The notes beneath the pieces are model-generated. The model ran no database searches. It saw only the letters and a program-made list of their open reading frames with translations, and was not told the DNA's origin. Both the position numbers and the translations under genes were made by a program. A stretch of 64,000 nucleotides of DNA from UBA4417 sp031550085 (GTDB lineage: Bacteria > Bacteroidota > Bacteroidia > Bacteroidales > UBA4417). The stretch's first letter is position 1, and each line of letters opens with the position of its first letter. Positions 16,147 to 25,942 of this stretch are shown piece after piece. Location: contig JAVBOY010000017.1 of NCBI GenBank assembly GCA_031550085.1, positions 1 through 64,000 on the forward strand, written 5' to 3'.

Positions 16147-16855
16147 TCAATATACCATTCAACGGCTCAACGACCACCGGACCCTATGCGATTACAATAG
16201 CCAATTATTAGATTTTAGTATTGTAGCCGTCACTCCCCCTTCCCAAATAAACAACTCACCCTTCACTGTTCACATGCAGAAAGAATTACGAATTAAAAAT
16301 TACGAATGAAGAATTAAAAACGGGAAATTGAAAGTGGATTTTTAATGGCAAGCAAACAACAAAAAACGAACAACAATTCTTTTATCTTTTACCCATTTCA
16401 CCTTTCGCGCTATGCGATTAAAACAGAATAATATTAGATTAAATTATCCTAATGAGCAAAAGCAAGCATTTAATGAGTAAACTAGTGACGAGTGATGAGT
16501 AAACGAACAACAAACCTTGTTCCATTCACCTTTTACCCTGCACCCATTTCGCCCTTCACTGTTCACGCTTCACATGCAGAAAGAATTACGAATGAAGAAT
16601 TAAAAACGGGAAATTGAAAATGATTTGCCGTTGGCAAACAAACAACAAAAAACGAACAACAATTCTTTTACCTTTTACCCATTTCCCCCGCTTCCCTGAT
16701 TTCCCCTTTTCACCCTGTACCCTTTACCTTTAAACCAATCACTTCACCCTTCACACAACAAAAAACACATAACAAACAACAGTTCAACAATTCAAGAGGG
16801 AAAGCCTCACCGGGGATGCGGGTAAACTTTTCGGGGAGGAGAAATGTTTCTTCAA

Positions 16856-17040
16856 GGGTTCGGGCAACGATTCTCACAAGGGAAAAAGTTCCCCCGAGGG
16901 GTCGGACAACGATTCTCACAAGGGGAGAAAGTTCCCCCGAGGGGTCGGGCAACGATTCTCACAAGGGGGGAAAGCTTCCCCGAGGGGTCGGACAACGATT
17001 CTCACAAGGGGGGAAAGCTCCCCCGAGGGGTCGGGCCGTG
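16856..17040. repeat. 43-bp hairpin-forming tandem repeat, about four copies
   Basis: ACGATTCTCAC recurs at 16867, 16909, 16952 and 16995 (periods 42, 43, 43). Each unit carries G-rich then C-rich blocks (ACAAGGGGGGAAAG and CCCCCGAGGGG) able to fold on itself. The array is far more GC-rich than its surroundings and ends about 55 bp before the DUF6261 start codon. The period is not a multiple of three, so it is not coding. Confidence 0.88.
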
Positions 17041-17096
17041 ATTTCCACCCATGTTAACAAGTAAAGGAAAGATAAATCAAATAAAAAATAAACATT

Positions 17097-17816
17097 ATGA
17101 AATTCCTACGATTAAAGCTCCGACGCATTCGCAACGACGAATGGTTTCAGTTTATGACCGAGTTCAAGACACTCGTCGAGCGGTTTGATCCGCAAGTACT
17201 CAACATCGGGCCGCTTTTTGCCTCCTTCCTGACGCTCTATGCAGAGGCTGACGAAACGATGGTAATTATCCGCAAAAGCGCGGCTTCCGACCAAATGGTC
17301 GATGCCGACAGCCTACGCGACCGTACTTTCCGCGGTTTTGCGGACGGCATCAACTCCCTGCTCAACCATTTTGACCCTGTCAGGCAGCAGGCGGCACAAC
17401 GCATCAAGATCGTGCTCAATACTTACGGAAATCTTGCTTCTCTGCCCTACAACGAAGAAACTTCGCGCCTCACCAACCTCCTGCAGGAGTTGAGCGGACC
17501 CAAAGCCAACGACATCTCCACGTTGGCAATGGGCGACTGGCTTACCAAACTGCAAGCCGCTAACAATGCTTTCGAAGCGTTGGTGCAAAGCCGCAACACC
17601 GAGTTATCGGGTAAAAGCGAGCTGAAAATGGTGGAAGTACGCCGCCAGGCAGACGCCGTGTACCGCAACATACTGGAACGTATCGAAGCCTTTATCACCC
17701 TTGGCGAGGAGGTGAAATATACGCCTTTTGTCAGCGAACTGAACGGATACATCGACCGCCAAACCAATGCCCTGGCACACCGCGCTGCCAAACCCAAAGA
17801 AGAAAAACCGTTGTAA
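17097..17816 (+). CDS. DUF6261 family protein
   Basis: A 239-residue, largely helical protein without signal peptide or membrane segment. The N-terminal pattern LRRIRNDEWFQFMTEFKTLVE and the phrase ETMVIIRKSAASDQMVDAD are the hallmarks of DUF6261, a Bacteroidota family of unknown function. Helices with heptad-like spacing run through the protein, ending in a lysine- and glutamate-rich tail. Its upstream region is an unusual GC-rich 43-bp tandem repeat, and a perfect 13-bp hairpin follows it. I infer no function. Confidence 0.85.
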   Translation: MKFLRLKLRRIRNDEWFQFMTEFKTLVERFDPQVLNIGPLFASFLTLYAEADETMVIIRKSAASDQMVDADSLRDRTFRGFADGINSLLNHFDPVRQQAAQRIKIVLNTYGNLASLPYNEETSRLTNLLQELSGPKANDISTLAMGDWLTKLQAANNAFEALVQSRNTELSGKSELKMVEVRRQADAVYRNILERIEAFITLGEEVKYTPFVSELNGYIDRQTNALAHRAAKPKEEKPL

Positions 17817-17823
17817 AACCCGT

Positions 17824-17879
17824 CCCTGCCCGGAGAACCGCTGTGCCATAAAAATCGTATGGCACAGCGGGTAGCAGGG
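17824..17879 (+). terminator. Long hairpin after the DUF6261 gene
   Basis: CCGCTGTGCCATA (17838-17850) pairs perfectly with TATGGCACAGCGG (17858-17870), and CCCTGC (17824-17829) with GCAGGG (17874-17879) outside it. No T-run follows, so it may be a processing or stabilising structure rather than a classic terminator. Confidence 0.65.
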
Positions 17880-18278
17880 GGTTGAAACCAGGGAACCGAA
17901 TTTAAGCTTTCTTTCTTGCCTTGTGGGGTTTGCTAAGACGATTAAATTAGTTATTGCCAAGTAATTTCTAAGCCACAACCGGGCTGCCCATGAAAAAGTG
18001 GGTAGTCCGGTTATTTATAAAACCTTGTATTTTCAAGGGATGCTATTACTTAGTACAATTTTAATTAAAATAGTCCCATTTTTTTCTTTTAGTTTCATTA
18101 TTCGGAAACAAAAGTTTTTTACATTTGGAATGTGAAAGTTCATAACATAGTAGACATCCGATAGCTATATCATTTTCTTATTCCTTCACACATTGGAATG
18201 CACGCGGCACCCAATTACGATACTCAATCCTGATAAATCGCTCGTTCTCCATTTTAAAATAAACATCAAAACAAAATT
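17880..18278. other. 400-bp spacer before the T9SS/RHS locus
   Basis: A strong hairpin lies at 17977-18012 (ACCGGGCTGCCCA with TGGGTAGTCCGGT, two mismatches), followed by an AT-rich tract and a promoter box at 18120-18127. Nothing else was recognised. Confidence 0.6.
18120..18127 (+). promoter_or_regulatory. Possible promoter -7 box for the 18279 gene
   Basis: TACATTTG matches TAnnTTTG. It would give a leader of about 145 nt, longer than most here. Confidence 0.4.
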
Positions 18279-18788
18279 ATGAAAACAAGAATCCTATTCG
18301 CCTTGCTTGCTACATTCCTATTTCTACCCTGCCTGTTGCAAGCCCAAACTAAGTACCAATATGATTACGACGCCACCGGAAACCGCATCAAGTTCCGGGT
18401 TGTAAACATCACAAAAGCCCCTATGATGGCTCCGCCTGCCGATACGATTGATGACGGAATCGCCGAAGTTCATAATAAATCCATTTCAGGTGGCGACGAT
18501 ACTGATATTCCGAAAACACCCCAAGTGTATGAAGAAAAAATAGGCAGCTTAAAAGTGAAAGTCTATCCCAATCCTACACAAGGAAAAATCCGGGTAGTCA
18601 TCGAATGCAACGAAGCCATCAAACGTTCGCAATTGAAACTTGCCGCTCTCAACGGTAAAACACTTTACAACCGCTCGAATTTGAACTTGGAAACCGACAT
18701 TGACATTACCGAGCAACCCACAGGCGTCTATCTCATGCAGGTACAGGTGAATGATACGGTAAGCAATTGGAAGATAGTGAAACAGTAG
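18279..18788 (+). CDS. Small T9SS-sorted protein with a single RHS-like motif
   Basis: A 169-residue protein: signal peptide (cleavage near LLQAQ), one YQYDYDATGNRIKF segment identical in style to an RHS/YD repeat, a spacer rich in Asp and Pro, and a type A T9SS C-terminal domain (VKVYPNPTQGKIRV, GVYLMQVQVNDTV, WKIVKQ end). It lies 154 bp before the large RHS gene. It may be a sorting or anchoring partner, or a remnant of an RHS protein that once carried its own T9SS tail. The large RHS protein has no such tail. Confidence 0.82.
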   Translation: MKTRILFALLATFLFLPCLLQAQTKYQYDYDATGNRIKFRVVNITKAPMMAPPADTIDDGIAEVHNKSISGGDDTDIPKTPQVYEEKIGSLKVKVYPNPTQGKIRVVIECNEAIKRSQLKLAALNGKTLYNRSNLNLETDIDITEQPTGVYLMQVQVNDTVSNWKIVKQ

Positions 18789-18942
18789 TTGACAAGTAAA
18801 CGAGTTTTAAGGCAGAAAGGAGAAAGCTGAAGGCAGAACGAGGAAACAAACAACAAAAAACGAACAACAATTCCCGCCGTTCATCCTTCACTATTCACCC
18901 TTCACATTCATAAATAAGCAACAACCGATAAAATAAAAACTA

Positions 18943-21900
18943 ATGAAAACAATCATACCCTTTTTAATTATCACTTTTTTCATATTAAACCAAAGTATAG
19001 CCCAAACCGATGTTGTCCCCATCGACAAAACCAAACCGGTAGGAACCACATCAGGTTCTGTGGATGTATCGCCTACCGGAGCGGCAACTTACACCATTCC
19101 TATTTTTACACCGCCCGGTACGGCAGGTATGCAACCGCAGTTAAGCATTGTTTATAACAGCCAGGGCGGCAACGGCTTGCTGGGCATGGGCTGGGACTTG
19201 GCCGGATTATCTGCCATTAGCCGCATACCCAAACCCATTGATAGTTCCAATGCGGTAATACCCATTACATTTGCTGAATTGTTCATCGCATTGGATGGGA
19301 ACCGCCTGGAATCCAGTGGTGGTGTGGAGTATCACACCGAAAAGGAATCTCAAATCACTGTAAGGAGAGGATACAATGACTTTACAGCCTTTACCAATGA
19401 TGGCAAACGCTTGGAATACGGTATGACACCCGACTCGAAAAGCGAACTCGTATGGATGCTGAACAAACTAACCGACAAGGACAGCAATTACATTATATTT
19501 ATGTATAATAAATTAGAAAACAATGAATTAAGGATTCATGAAATTAATTATACCGGCAACGTAAAAGCAAACATACTACCATACAATAAGATAGTATTCA
19601 ACTACACCAGCCGGACAGACAAAAGTTTTGCGTATGTGAATGGAAGAAAGTCTGCAAGGACTTCGTTGTTGCAAAGTATTGAAGTATTTTCCGAGGGTAG
19701 TTTGGTAAGGAAATATACTTTTTACTATGAACAGGGCGTTTGCAGCCGGCTTGTCAAAATAGAAGAGGCGGCAAACGACGGAAGTGTCTTAAACCCAACC
19801 GTTATTAATTGGGAGTCGGAAACCCCATCCCTCACGGTTACAAATGTTTCAATCCAATTACCATCCGTAGACTATTCACACTTCTATTACGGCGATTTTA
19901 ACGGGGACGGAAAAACCGATCTGGTTACCGTACCCAAGAAAACTTTTGCTTACACAACGGCAGATAAATGGAGTTTGTATCTGGCAACCGGAAATGAAAA
20001 CACCCCTTTTACCAAAGTTGCCGAAGGAAGCCTGGTACAGGCGTTTAAACCGGAAGGCGTGCAGGTAGCCGATTTCAACGGTGATGGATTGGATGATATG
20101 TTGTGGCCGCGAATGGGGGGAGCCTTCTATGACTGCATGCTTTCAACAGGGAATTCATTTTCATACGGGAGGACTTGTTCCTCAGGGATGCAAGAGAGTG
20201 ATGTTTTTGTAGGAAATTTCAGCGGGAGAGGAAAAGCCGAAGTTCTCACAGTTTACAAGGCATCCCCAGGAAGTACAATGTCTGGTAAGTACGAATATTC
20301 CTGGATTCTTTCCCAGTGCGGTGACGGCAATAAAACCTTTACAGGGTGTATGAAAACAAGCATGTCTACGGAAAAGCGATTCGTTACGGATATCAACGGA
20401 AACGGGAAATCGGATTTCTTGGTTTTGGATGAAATCCTGATGGAAGCTTTTGAATTTGACGGGACAGAATTCAAGTTAGTGCCCCAATATACCTATGCAA
20501 ACGGTGAACGCTACATTTTGCCGGGAGACTTCAATGGCGACGGGAAGACAGATTTTTTAAAATTAAATTGCAGCTCCAATCCGGAGCCTGAAAACCGTTG
20601 TGAATGGAGCCTTCTTTTTGCTACAGGGGGAGAACATGTCCTGTTGAACGGTACAGTACCGTTGTCCACCGATTACTTCAACCCCACAGAATTTGAACAA
20701 CGGATTCACATTGTTGATATGAACGGTGACGGGAAATCGGATATCCTCGAGCTGCGGGGGGATTCTATACACACCTATTATTCATATGGGAACGGGGAAT
20801 TTTTCAAAGAATCCGCCTATTTTCCAAACTCAGGCATGGCTCCCGGAAATGTGCGGAGTTTTGCCGATTTCAATGGCGACGGTCGGGGAGATTTCTTTTT
20901 ATATAATATCAATATGACATACCCGGGTGTAAATTTCCTTTTTTTTCACAAGAACGAGCTGGTAAACCGTATCCAGAACGGAAAGGGAATTTCCGTTTCA
21001 TTTACATATAAATCGTTGGCAAATGCTCCGGGAGTTTATACCAAAGGAAGCGGGGCGATATTCCCTTACATTGACCTGCAATGCGCCATGTTTGTAGTGT
21101 CAGCCCTGATGGTACCGGACGGTGCCGGAGGAGTCGACACTACCCGGTACACCTACGAAGGCGCAAAACTTCATCGCCTCGGATTCGGTTTTATGGGATT
21201 TGAAAAAACAATTGTATCTCACACAAATTCCAACTTAAAAACCATCAATACCTACCAAATCAAAGCCATCCCTTATCACAGTTACCCCGTTTTGATCAAA
21301 AGCGAAAACACAACCTGCGACGGACGTCCGATCAATACTTCGGTTTATACAAACAAGGAATTATTTTATTATTTTCCAACCGACCAAAGACATTTTTTTC
21401 CGTACATTTCCAATACCTTGGTGACAAACCATTTGGACAATATTTCAATAAATACTTCCTTTGAATACAACCGCAGTGGAAATCTAACAAAGCGCATTAC
21501 TTCCACCATTGACAACGGGAGTGTTGAAGCAACCGAAAAGTTGAATATATATTATGTGGCTGAAACGTCCAATGATATTGCGTCAACGCAGTTATGGAAA
21601 AAAGTACAAAACGATTCGATCCTGTACAAGACGAACTTTCTTTATTATCCCGACGAACGTATGCACCTGAAATGGAAAGCGGAAAGCATAATAGGTGCTT
21701 CTACTCCGGGATCACCTGCAATTACAACCGAATACAAAGATTACAACCTTTTTGGAATACCAACCCAAATAAAAACATATTCCAATCAAGCCGGTTCTGA
21801 GGTATTTGTTACTTCTGCCCAGTATGACTCCAAGGGGCGTTTTGCAACCTCCCAAACCAATGCGCTGGGACACACATCGTATTACAATTACGAACCTAAA

Positions 21901-24900
21901 TTTGGGAACCTGCTGAGTGAAACAGACCCCAACGGGCTGACAACCAATTATCAATACGATGTTTGGGGAAGGCGGACACAAACAACTTTTCCGGATGGCA
22001 CCACAGCCACACAATCCGCAAACTGGTACGACGGGAACCCTATCCCGAATGCCCTGTATTACACCGAACTGTTAGCCACGGCAGCTCCTCCGGTATACAC
22101 ATTTTACGATGCCTTGGACAGGGAGGTTTGTACCTATACCCGTTCTGATTTTGAAGGTGCCCAAAACATGTATGCTGATACCCGCTACAACGCCAAAGGA
22201 CAGGTCGAAAAGAAATCATTGCCTTACAGGTCTGTCAACACAGCCGAAAGCCAAAAGCAATGGGCGGCCTATACCTACGATGAGATTGGCAGGCTAACAA
22301 AAGAAACCGGCCCCATGCTACATAAAACATACAGTTATGCACCCCGGCAAATAACGGTTACTGACGTCTTGAATGGAAATTCGGCTTACACTACTACAAC
22401 CAACAGTTTGGGACAAGCAATTGAAGCCACCGATCCGGGAGGTAGCATTACTTATGCCTACAATGTACAAGGCTTGCCTGTAACCACTAAAGTGAACGGA
22501 CAAGCGGTCGCCACCATGCAATACGATTATATGGGGAACCGGACTTCCATTACCGAACCCAATTCAGGTACTACCACCTCGAAATACGATGCTTTCGGGC
22601 GTTTAATCAAACAAACCCATGCTCGGGGTGATTCCATCCTGTTTGCCTACGACCTCTTGGGACGGATTACACAAAAACTGGTAAATGGCGACAAGTATGC
22701 CGAAGGCTCTGCCCGCTATTATTACGATCAGGACAAACTTGGCTTGGTATACCGGGTAGAATCCGAGAATCATACAACTGATTATGTCTACGACAACTTG
22801 TGCCGGAAAACGGCTCAAACCGAAACCATATTGGGAGAATCTTATACCACCCGGTACGAATACGATTCCCAGGGGCAGATATCCAAACTTATCTATCCCG
22901 GCGGTTTTTATGTAACCTATCAATACAACTGGCTGGGCGAACTACATGTCATCCGCAATCCGCACAACCACATTATCTGGTCGATGACCAAAAAGAATGT
23001 GCTCGGACAACCCACCCAATACCATTGGGGCGAAGGCAGGACGACGTTGTTGGATTACGACTCTTATGGAAACCTGACCGGAATCCGGAGCGGGCTGAAA
23101 ACCGCAAACGGAGGCGGTGGAATGAACACGAATTCGTTTTCAGGCTTTATCCCCGGCATTTCCGATTATCCGGAAATGGCAAGCAGTTCCATTTCCTGCA
23201 ATGGAGAAATCCAAACGTGGAATTACAGTTACTATGAACGAGGATTGTTGCACATAAGCGAATGCGGGATTACGCAACAGTATGAAAAATATGCCTACGA
23301 TGGGCTTAATCGCTTATCCGGAATTTTTAACGATTCCTATAGCAAGGAAATTTCTTATGACAATTCGGGCAATATTCAAACACAAAGCCATCTGGGCGGA
23401 TATAGCTATGGTTCGGCCAAACCCCATGCCGTTACAGCGGTGGATCCGGCGGCTAGTTTATCCTCTTCTTGGGAATGCAACACCTCATACACTCCTTTTA
23501 ATAAAATCAAACAGATTGCAAAAGGCGATACCACGCTTACCTTTACGTACGGCAATGCTCAACAACGGATTTTCACCGTTGAAAGCGTTTTATCAAGAGG
23601 AAAATCCCGTACTTTTGTCAGTAAGTTCTTTGAAGTGGAGAAAAGGGTCAATGCCATGGGGAACCCGTATAAAAATTCGAATTACATATATGCGGGCAAT
23701 CAATTGGTCGGTATTTATGTGCAGGATGTGGATGGAATGAGCTGGGGCAACCCTACGGTAACCAAAACAATGTATTACGTGCATACCGACCGCTTGGGCA
23801 GCTACGATGTCATCACCGATTCGGTAGGTACTATCCTCGACCGCCTGAGTTTCGATGCATGGGGCAATCGCCGCAATCCGGCAAGCTGGGAAGAAGCGGA
23901 TACCAATGTCAACGGGCATTTGTTTAACCGGGGCTATACGGGACACGAGCACTTGGATAAGTTTGGTATTATCAATATGAACGGGCGGTTGTATGATCCG
24001 GTGGTTGCACGCTTCTTCAGCCCCGACCCGTATGTGCAAATGCCTAACAGCACCCAGAACTATAACCGGTACAGCTATTGCCTGAACAACCCGCTGATGT
24101 ATGCCGACCCAAGTGGTGAAATTTTCGGACTCATATCCAAAGGATTGGACTTTTTATCAATCCCGGCCAGGGTACTTTCGGATGCAACCCAATGGGTCAA
24201 CGACCAAATCAACGGCGAGCGACAGGAGGGCGGCTATTTCAAAACGTCGTATCTGAGTGGGAAATCATCTCCATACCCTGTTCCGACGGAAGGGATCCGT
24301 TACGGCTACTACGACCACAGTACATTTTATGGTACGGGCAGCAACGGCTTTACCGCTGCCGACGATAACCAGTATGTAATGTGGCGGATGCGAAAATCAG
24401 GGGCGTCAGCAGGGGGTATGCAACGCCAAAATGCTGATGGAACTTGGTCTGAAGTCCCCGGAAAGCCATCAGAACCACAATGGAAAGTAGATTGGTTACA
24501 AGTGCAGAAAGAAGCAAATCTCAATGATATTCTGCTGGATTACCCTTGGCCACAGGGAGGGCAAACACATGCTGTTTCATTGGCTGATCCCTTTGTAGAG
24601 CTTGCAGTAGATATTGTGTCATCTGGGTTACAAGGCTTTGGGGTTGGTATACAGGCTTCTAATATCACAGGAACCATTGTTACGGCTGCTATTGCTGTGA
24701 TGGTTGCTAAGAAAATGCCTAGTATTTCTTCTCGGGCTACCTCTGGAGGAGCACAAGGAATAAAATCTTTAGGGGCAGCAGGTAAAGGATTTAGTAGAAC
24801 TTTACAAACAGGTGGGCATACCTTGAATAATTCCACATTAAAAGCGTTAAAATTGACAAAGGAACAAGGAAAAATGGCAATAGAAGCTCTAAAAAAAGCA

Positions 24901-25005
24901 GAAGGATTGCCAAATAATGCGCATTTCAAGATTCTGTATGATGGTAGTGTTATTAATCCCCATACCGGAGTAAACTATGGCAGGTTATTCGATTATTTAC
25001 CATGA
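18943..25005 (+). CDS. SpvB/RHS-repeat polymorphic toxin
   Basis: A 2020-residue exported protein. In order: signal peptide (cleavage near SIAQ); a SpvB-like domain (about 30-290); at least six FG-GAP/VCBS calcium-loop repeats of the DFNGDGKTD type (about 315-650); a TcdB-middle-like stretch; many YD repeats (about 960-1600); and the RHS core ending RLYDPVVARFFSPDP ... YADPSGE (about 1726). The final 290 residues are the variable tip, with a hydrophobic segment near 1907-1922 and a C-terminal module (NNAHFKILYDGSV, NPHTGVNYGRLFDYL). RHS proteins form a shell around such a toxin. The tip's activity is not identified. A small DUF4279 gene follows 18 bp later as likely immunity. Confidence 0.9.
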   Translation: MKTIIPFLIITFFILNQSIAQTDVVPIDKTKPVGTTSGSVDVSPTGAATYTIPIFTPPGTAGMQPQLSIVYNSQGGNGLLGMGWDLAGLSAISRIPKPIDSSNAVIPITFAELFIALDGNRLESSGGVEYHTEKESQITVRRGYNDFTAFTNDGKRLEYGMTPDSKSELVWMLNKLTDKDSNYIIFMYNKLENNELRIHEINYTGNVKANILPYNKIVFNYTSRTDKSFAYVNGRKSARTSLLQSIEVFSEGSLVRKYTFYYEQGVCSRLVKIEEAANDGSVLNPTVINWESETPSLTVTNVSIQLPSVDYSHFYYGDFNGDGKTDLVTVPKKTFAYTTADKWSLYLATGNENTPFTKVAEGSLVQAFKPEGVQVADFNGDGLDDMLWPRMGGAFYDCMLSTGNSFSYGRTCSSGMQESDVFVGNFSGRGKAEVLTVYKASPGSTMSGKYEYSWILSQCGDGNKTFTGCMKTSMSTEKRFVTDINGNGKSDFLVLDEILMEAFEFDGTEFKLVPQYTYANGERYILPGDFNGDGKTDFLKLNCSSNPEPENRCEWSLLFATGGEHVLLNGTVPLSTDYFNPTEFEQRIHIVDMNGDGKSDILELRGDSIHTYYSYGNGEFFKESAYFPNSGMAPGNVRSFADFNGDGRGDFFLYNINMTYPGVNFLFFHKNELVNRIQNGKGISVSFTYKSLANAPGVYTKGSGAIFPYIDLQCAMFVVSALMVPDGAGGVDTTRYTYEGAKLHRLGFGFMGFEKTIVSHTNSNLKTINTYQIKAIPYHSYPVLIKSENTTCDGRPINTSVYTNKELFYYFPTDQRHFFPYISNTLVTNHLDNISINTSFEYNRSGNLTKRITSTIDNGSVEATEKLNIYYVAETSNDIASTQLWKKVQNDSILYKTNFLYYPDERMHLKWKAESIIGASTPGSPAITTEYKDYNLFGIPTQIKTYSNQAGSEVFVTSAQYDSKGRFATSQTNALGHTSYYNYEPKFGNLLSETDPNGLTTNYQYDVWGRRTQTTFPDGTTATQSANWYDGNPIPNALYYTELLATAAPPVYTFYDALDREVCTYTRSDFEGAQNMYADTRYNAKGQVEKKSLPYRSVNTAESQKQWAAYTYDEIGRLTKETGPMLHKTYSYAPRQITVTDVLNGNSAYTTTTNSLGQAIEATDPGGSITYAYNVQGLPVTTKVNGQAVATMQYDYMGNRTSITEPNSGTTTSKYDAFGRLIKQTHARGDSILFAYDLLGRITQKLVNGDKYAEGSARYYYDQDKLGLVYRVESENHTTDYVYDNLCRKTAQTETILGESYTTRYEYDSQGQISKLIYPGGFYVTYQYNWLGELHVIRNPHNHIIWSMTKKNVLGQPTQYHWGEGRTTLLDYDSYGNLTGIRSGLKTANGGGGMNTNSFSGFIPGISDYPEMASSSISCNGEIQTWNYSYYERGLLHISECGITQQYEKYAYDGLNRLSGIFNDSYSKEISYDNSGNIQTQSHLGGYSYGSAKPHAVTAVDPAASLSSSWECNTSYTPFNKIKQIAKGDTTLTFTYGNAQQRIFTVESVLSRGKSRTFVSKFFEVEKRVNAMGNPYKNSNYIYAGNQLVGIYVQDVDGMSWGNPTVTKTMYYVHTDRLGSYDVITDSVGTILDRLSFDAWGNRRNPASWEEADTNVNGHLFNRGYTGHEHLDKFGIINMNGRLYDPVVARFFSPDPYVQMPNSTQNYNRYSYCLNNPLMYADPSGEIFGLISKGLDFLSIPARVLSDATQWVNDQINGERQEGGYFKTSYLSGKSSPYPVPTEGIRYGYYDHSTFYGTGSNGFTAADDNQYVMWRMRKSGASAGGMQRQNADGTWSEVPGKPSEPQWKVDWLQVQKEANLNDILLDYPWPQGGQTHAVSLADPFVELAVDIVSSGLQGFGVGIQASNITGTIVTAAIAVMVAKKMPSISSRATSGGAQGIKSLGAAGKGFSRTLQTGGHTLNNSTLKALKLTKEQGKMAIEALKKAEGLPNNAHFKILYDGSVINPHTGVNYGRLFDYLP

Positions 25006-25023
25006 AAATAAACATTAAATATT

Positions 25024-25476
25024 ATGGAAAGAGATTTTTTTATGTATAAAACACAAATTAGCTTCGGAATTACAACCGATGATTTAAGTATTGAACCTTT
25101 ATCAATTACAGAAGAATTGCAATTAAACCCAAGCAGGATGCATAAAAAAGGTGATACTTTTATAGGAAAGCATACTGGCACTATGGGTACTAAACCACGA
25201 ACTATATGGGCAATAGATTCAGAATGGATATGTCTTGAAGAGGAAACAGTGAGTCATCATATCGAATATTTTAAATTTATTCTTTTGCCTAAAACAGATA
25301 TTTTGAAAAAGTACAAAGAAGATAATCGTTTTGAGGTTGGCTTTTGGATATGGATTGAAACTGACAATGCAGGTTTCGGTCTTGATTTGGATGAAAATGA
25401 AATAGCTTTTCTAAATGATTTTTCCAACAGAGTTCATTTTTCTTTATTAACAAATATGGCTCTTGATTCCCAATGA
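25024..25476 (+). CDS. DUF4279 family protein, likely immunity protein
   Basis: A 150-residue cytoplasmic protein (or 144 from the second ATG at 25042) with the DUF4279 pattern: an N-terminal SFGITTDDLSIEPLSITEELQLNP strand-helix (written here in part: TTDDLSIEPLSIT), a W-containing central strand (TIWAIDSEW) and a C-terminal helical LNDFSNRVHFSL. DUF4279 genes occur next to polymorphic toxin tips. It starts 18 bp after the RHS stop codon and shares that tip's lower GC content, so I infer it protects the producer from the RHS tip. No direct evidence of pairing. Confidence 0.75.
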   Translation: MERDFFMYKTQISFGITTDDLSIEPLSITEELQLNPSRMHKKGDTFIGKHTGTMGTKPRTIWAIDSEWICLEEETVSHHIEYFKFILLPKTDILKKYKEDNRFEVGFWIWIETDNAGFGLDLDENEIAFLNDFSNRVHFSLLTNMALDSQ

Positions 25477-25740
25477 AATTATTTCTTAAAAAATTAGATT
25501 ATCCACTACCTTGTACTTGTGAGTTTTAAAAATGTATTTAGTGTTTTAGCGTTTCTAACTTTTTGGAGCACTGGTATTACTAAGTAAAACTGCACAAAGA
25601 GTTAAGCACTATTTGTTAAGTAGTCAATGCAGAATATTGTTCCATGTAATTATATTGCAGAGTAGTTTAAAAACAACTTTCCCACTAGTTTGGATTTCAA
25701 AGTAAATAACCTGCTGTAATTAAACTATTCCATTAGAGAC

Positions 25741-25778
25741 CGCACAAACTTTTTTTGAAATCGAAAGAAGTTTGTGCG
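25741..25778 (+). terminator. Perfect 11-bp hairpin
   Basis: CGCACAAACTT pairs with AAGTTTGTGCG across a 16-nt loop. No T-run follows, so termination is uncertain. Confidence 0.5.
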
Positions 25779-25837
25779 ATTCTTACAGACAAATCTACTT
25801 CTGCAAAAAATTTCATTTTCTTGAATTTTTTAATGCG

Positions 25838-25845
25838 TATCTTTG
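25838..25845 (+). promoter_or_regulatory. Orphan promoter -7 box
   Basis: TATCTTTG followed by C matches TAnnTTTG, but the only gene downstream on this strand is a fragment. It may be the surviving promoter of the decayed T9SS gene. Confidence 0.5.
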
Positions 25846-25942
25846 CATTATGAACGGTGAAATTAACTAAAATAGAGAACCGTTAGCACCTCAAATTACA
25901 AAGTGAGAGTACTGTATCTCAATCTGCCAAAAAGAACTTTAG

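Larger units (their letters stand above)
16089..17096. other. 1-kb gene-free spacer with duplicated segments
   Basis: A segment of about 120 bp starting CACATGCAGA recurs exactly 300 bp apart (16271 and 16571), with small indels. Short TTCACNN runs, AAACGAACAACAA segments and octamers (16156-16171, 16781-16796) fill the remainder. A 43-bp tandem array occupies the right end. No coding frame is credible. Confidence 0.7.
25477..25942. other. AT-rich spacer after the toxin-immunity pair
   Basis: Apart from a perfect 11-bp hairpin (25741-25778) and a promoter box (25838-25845) I see no feature. No frame of useful length is present. Confidence 0.6.

Noticed and set aside
16856..17040. Possible CRISPR array
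   Set aside because: Units are contiguous with no unique spacers, and no cas gene is nearby.
16816..17064. Overlapping frames with RATILTR / GKLPRG repeats
   Set aside because: They arise from the 43-bp repeat, whose period is not a multiple of three; no start site or conserved domain.
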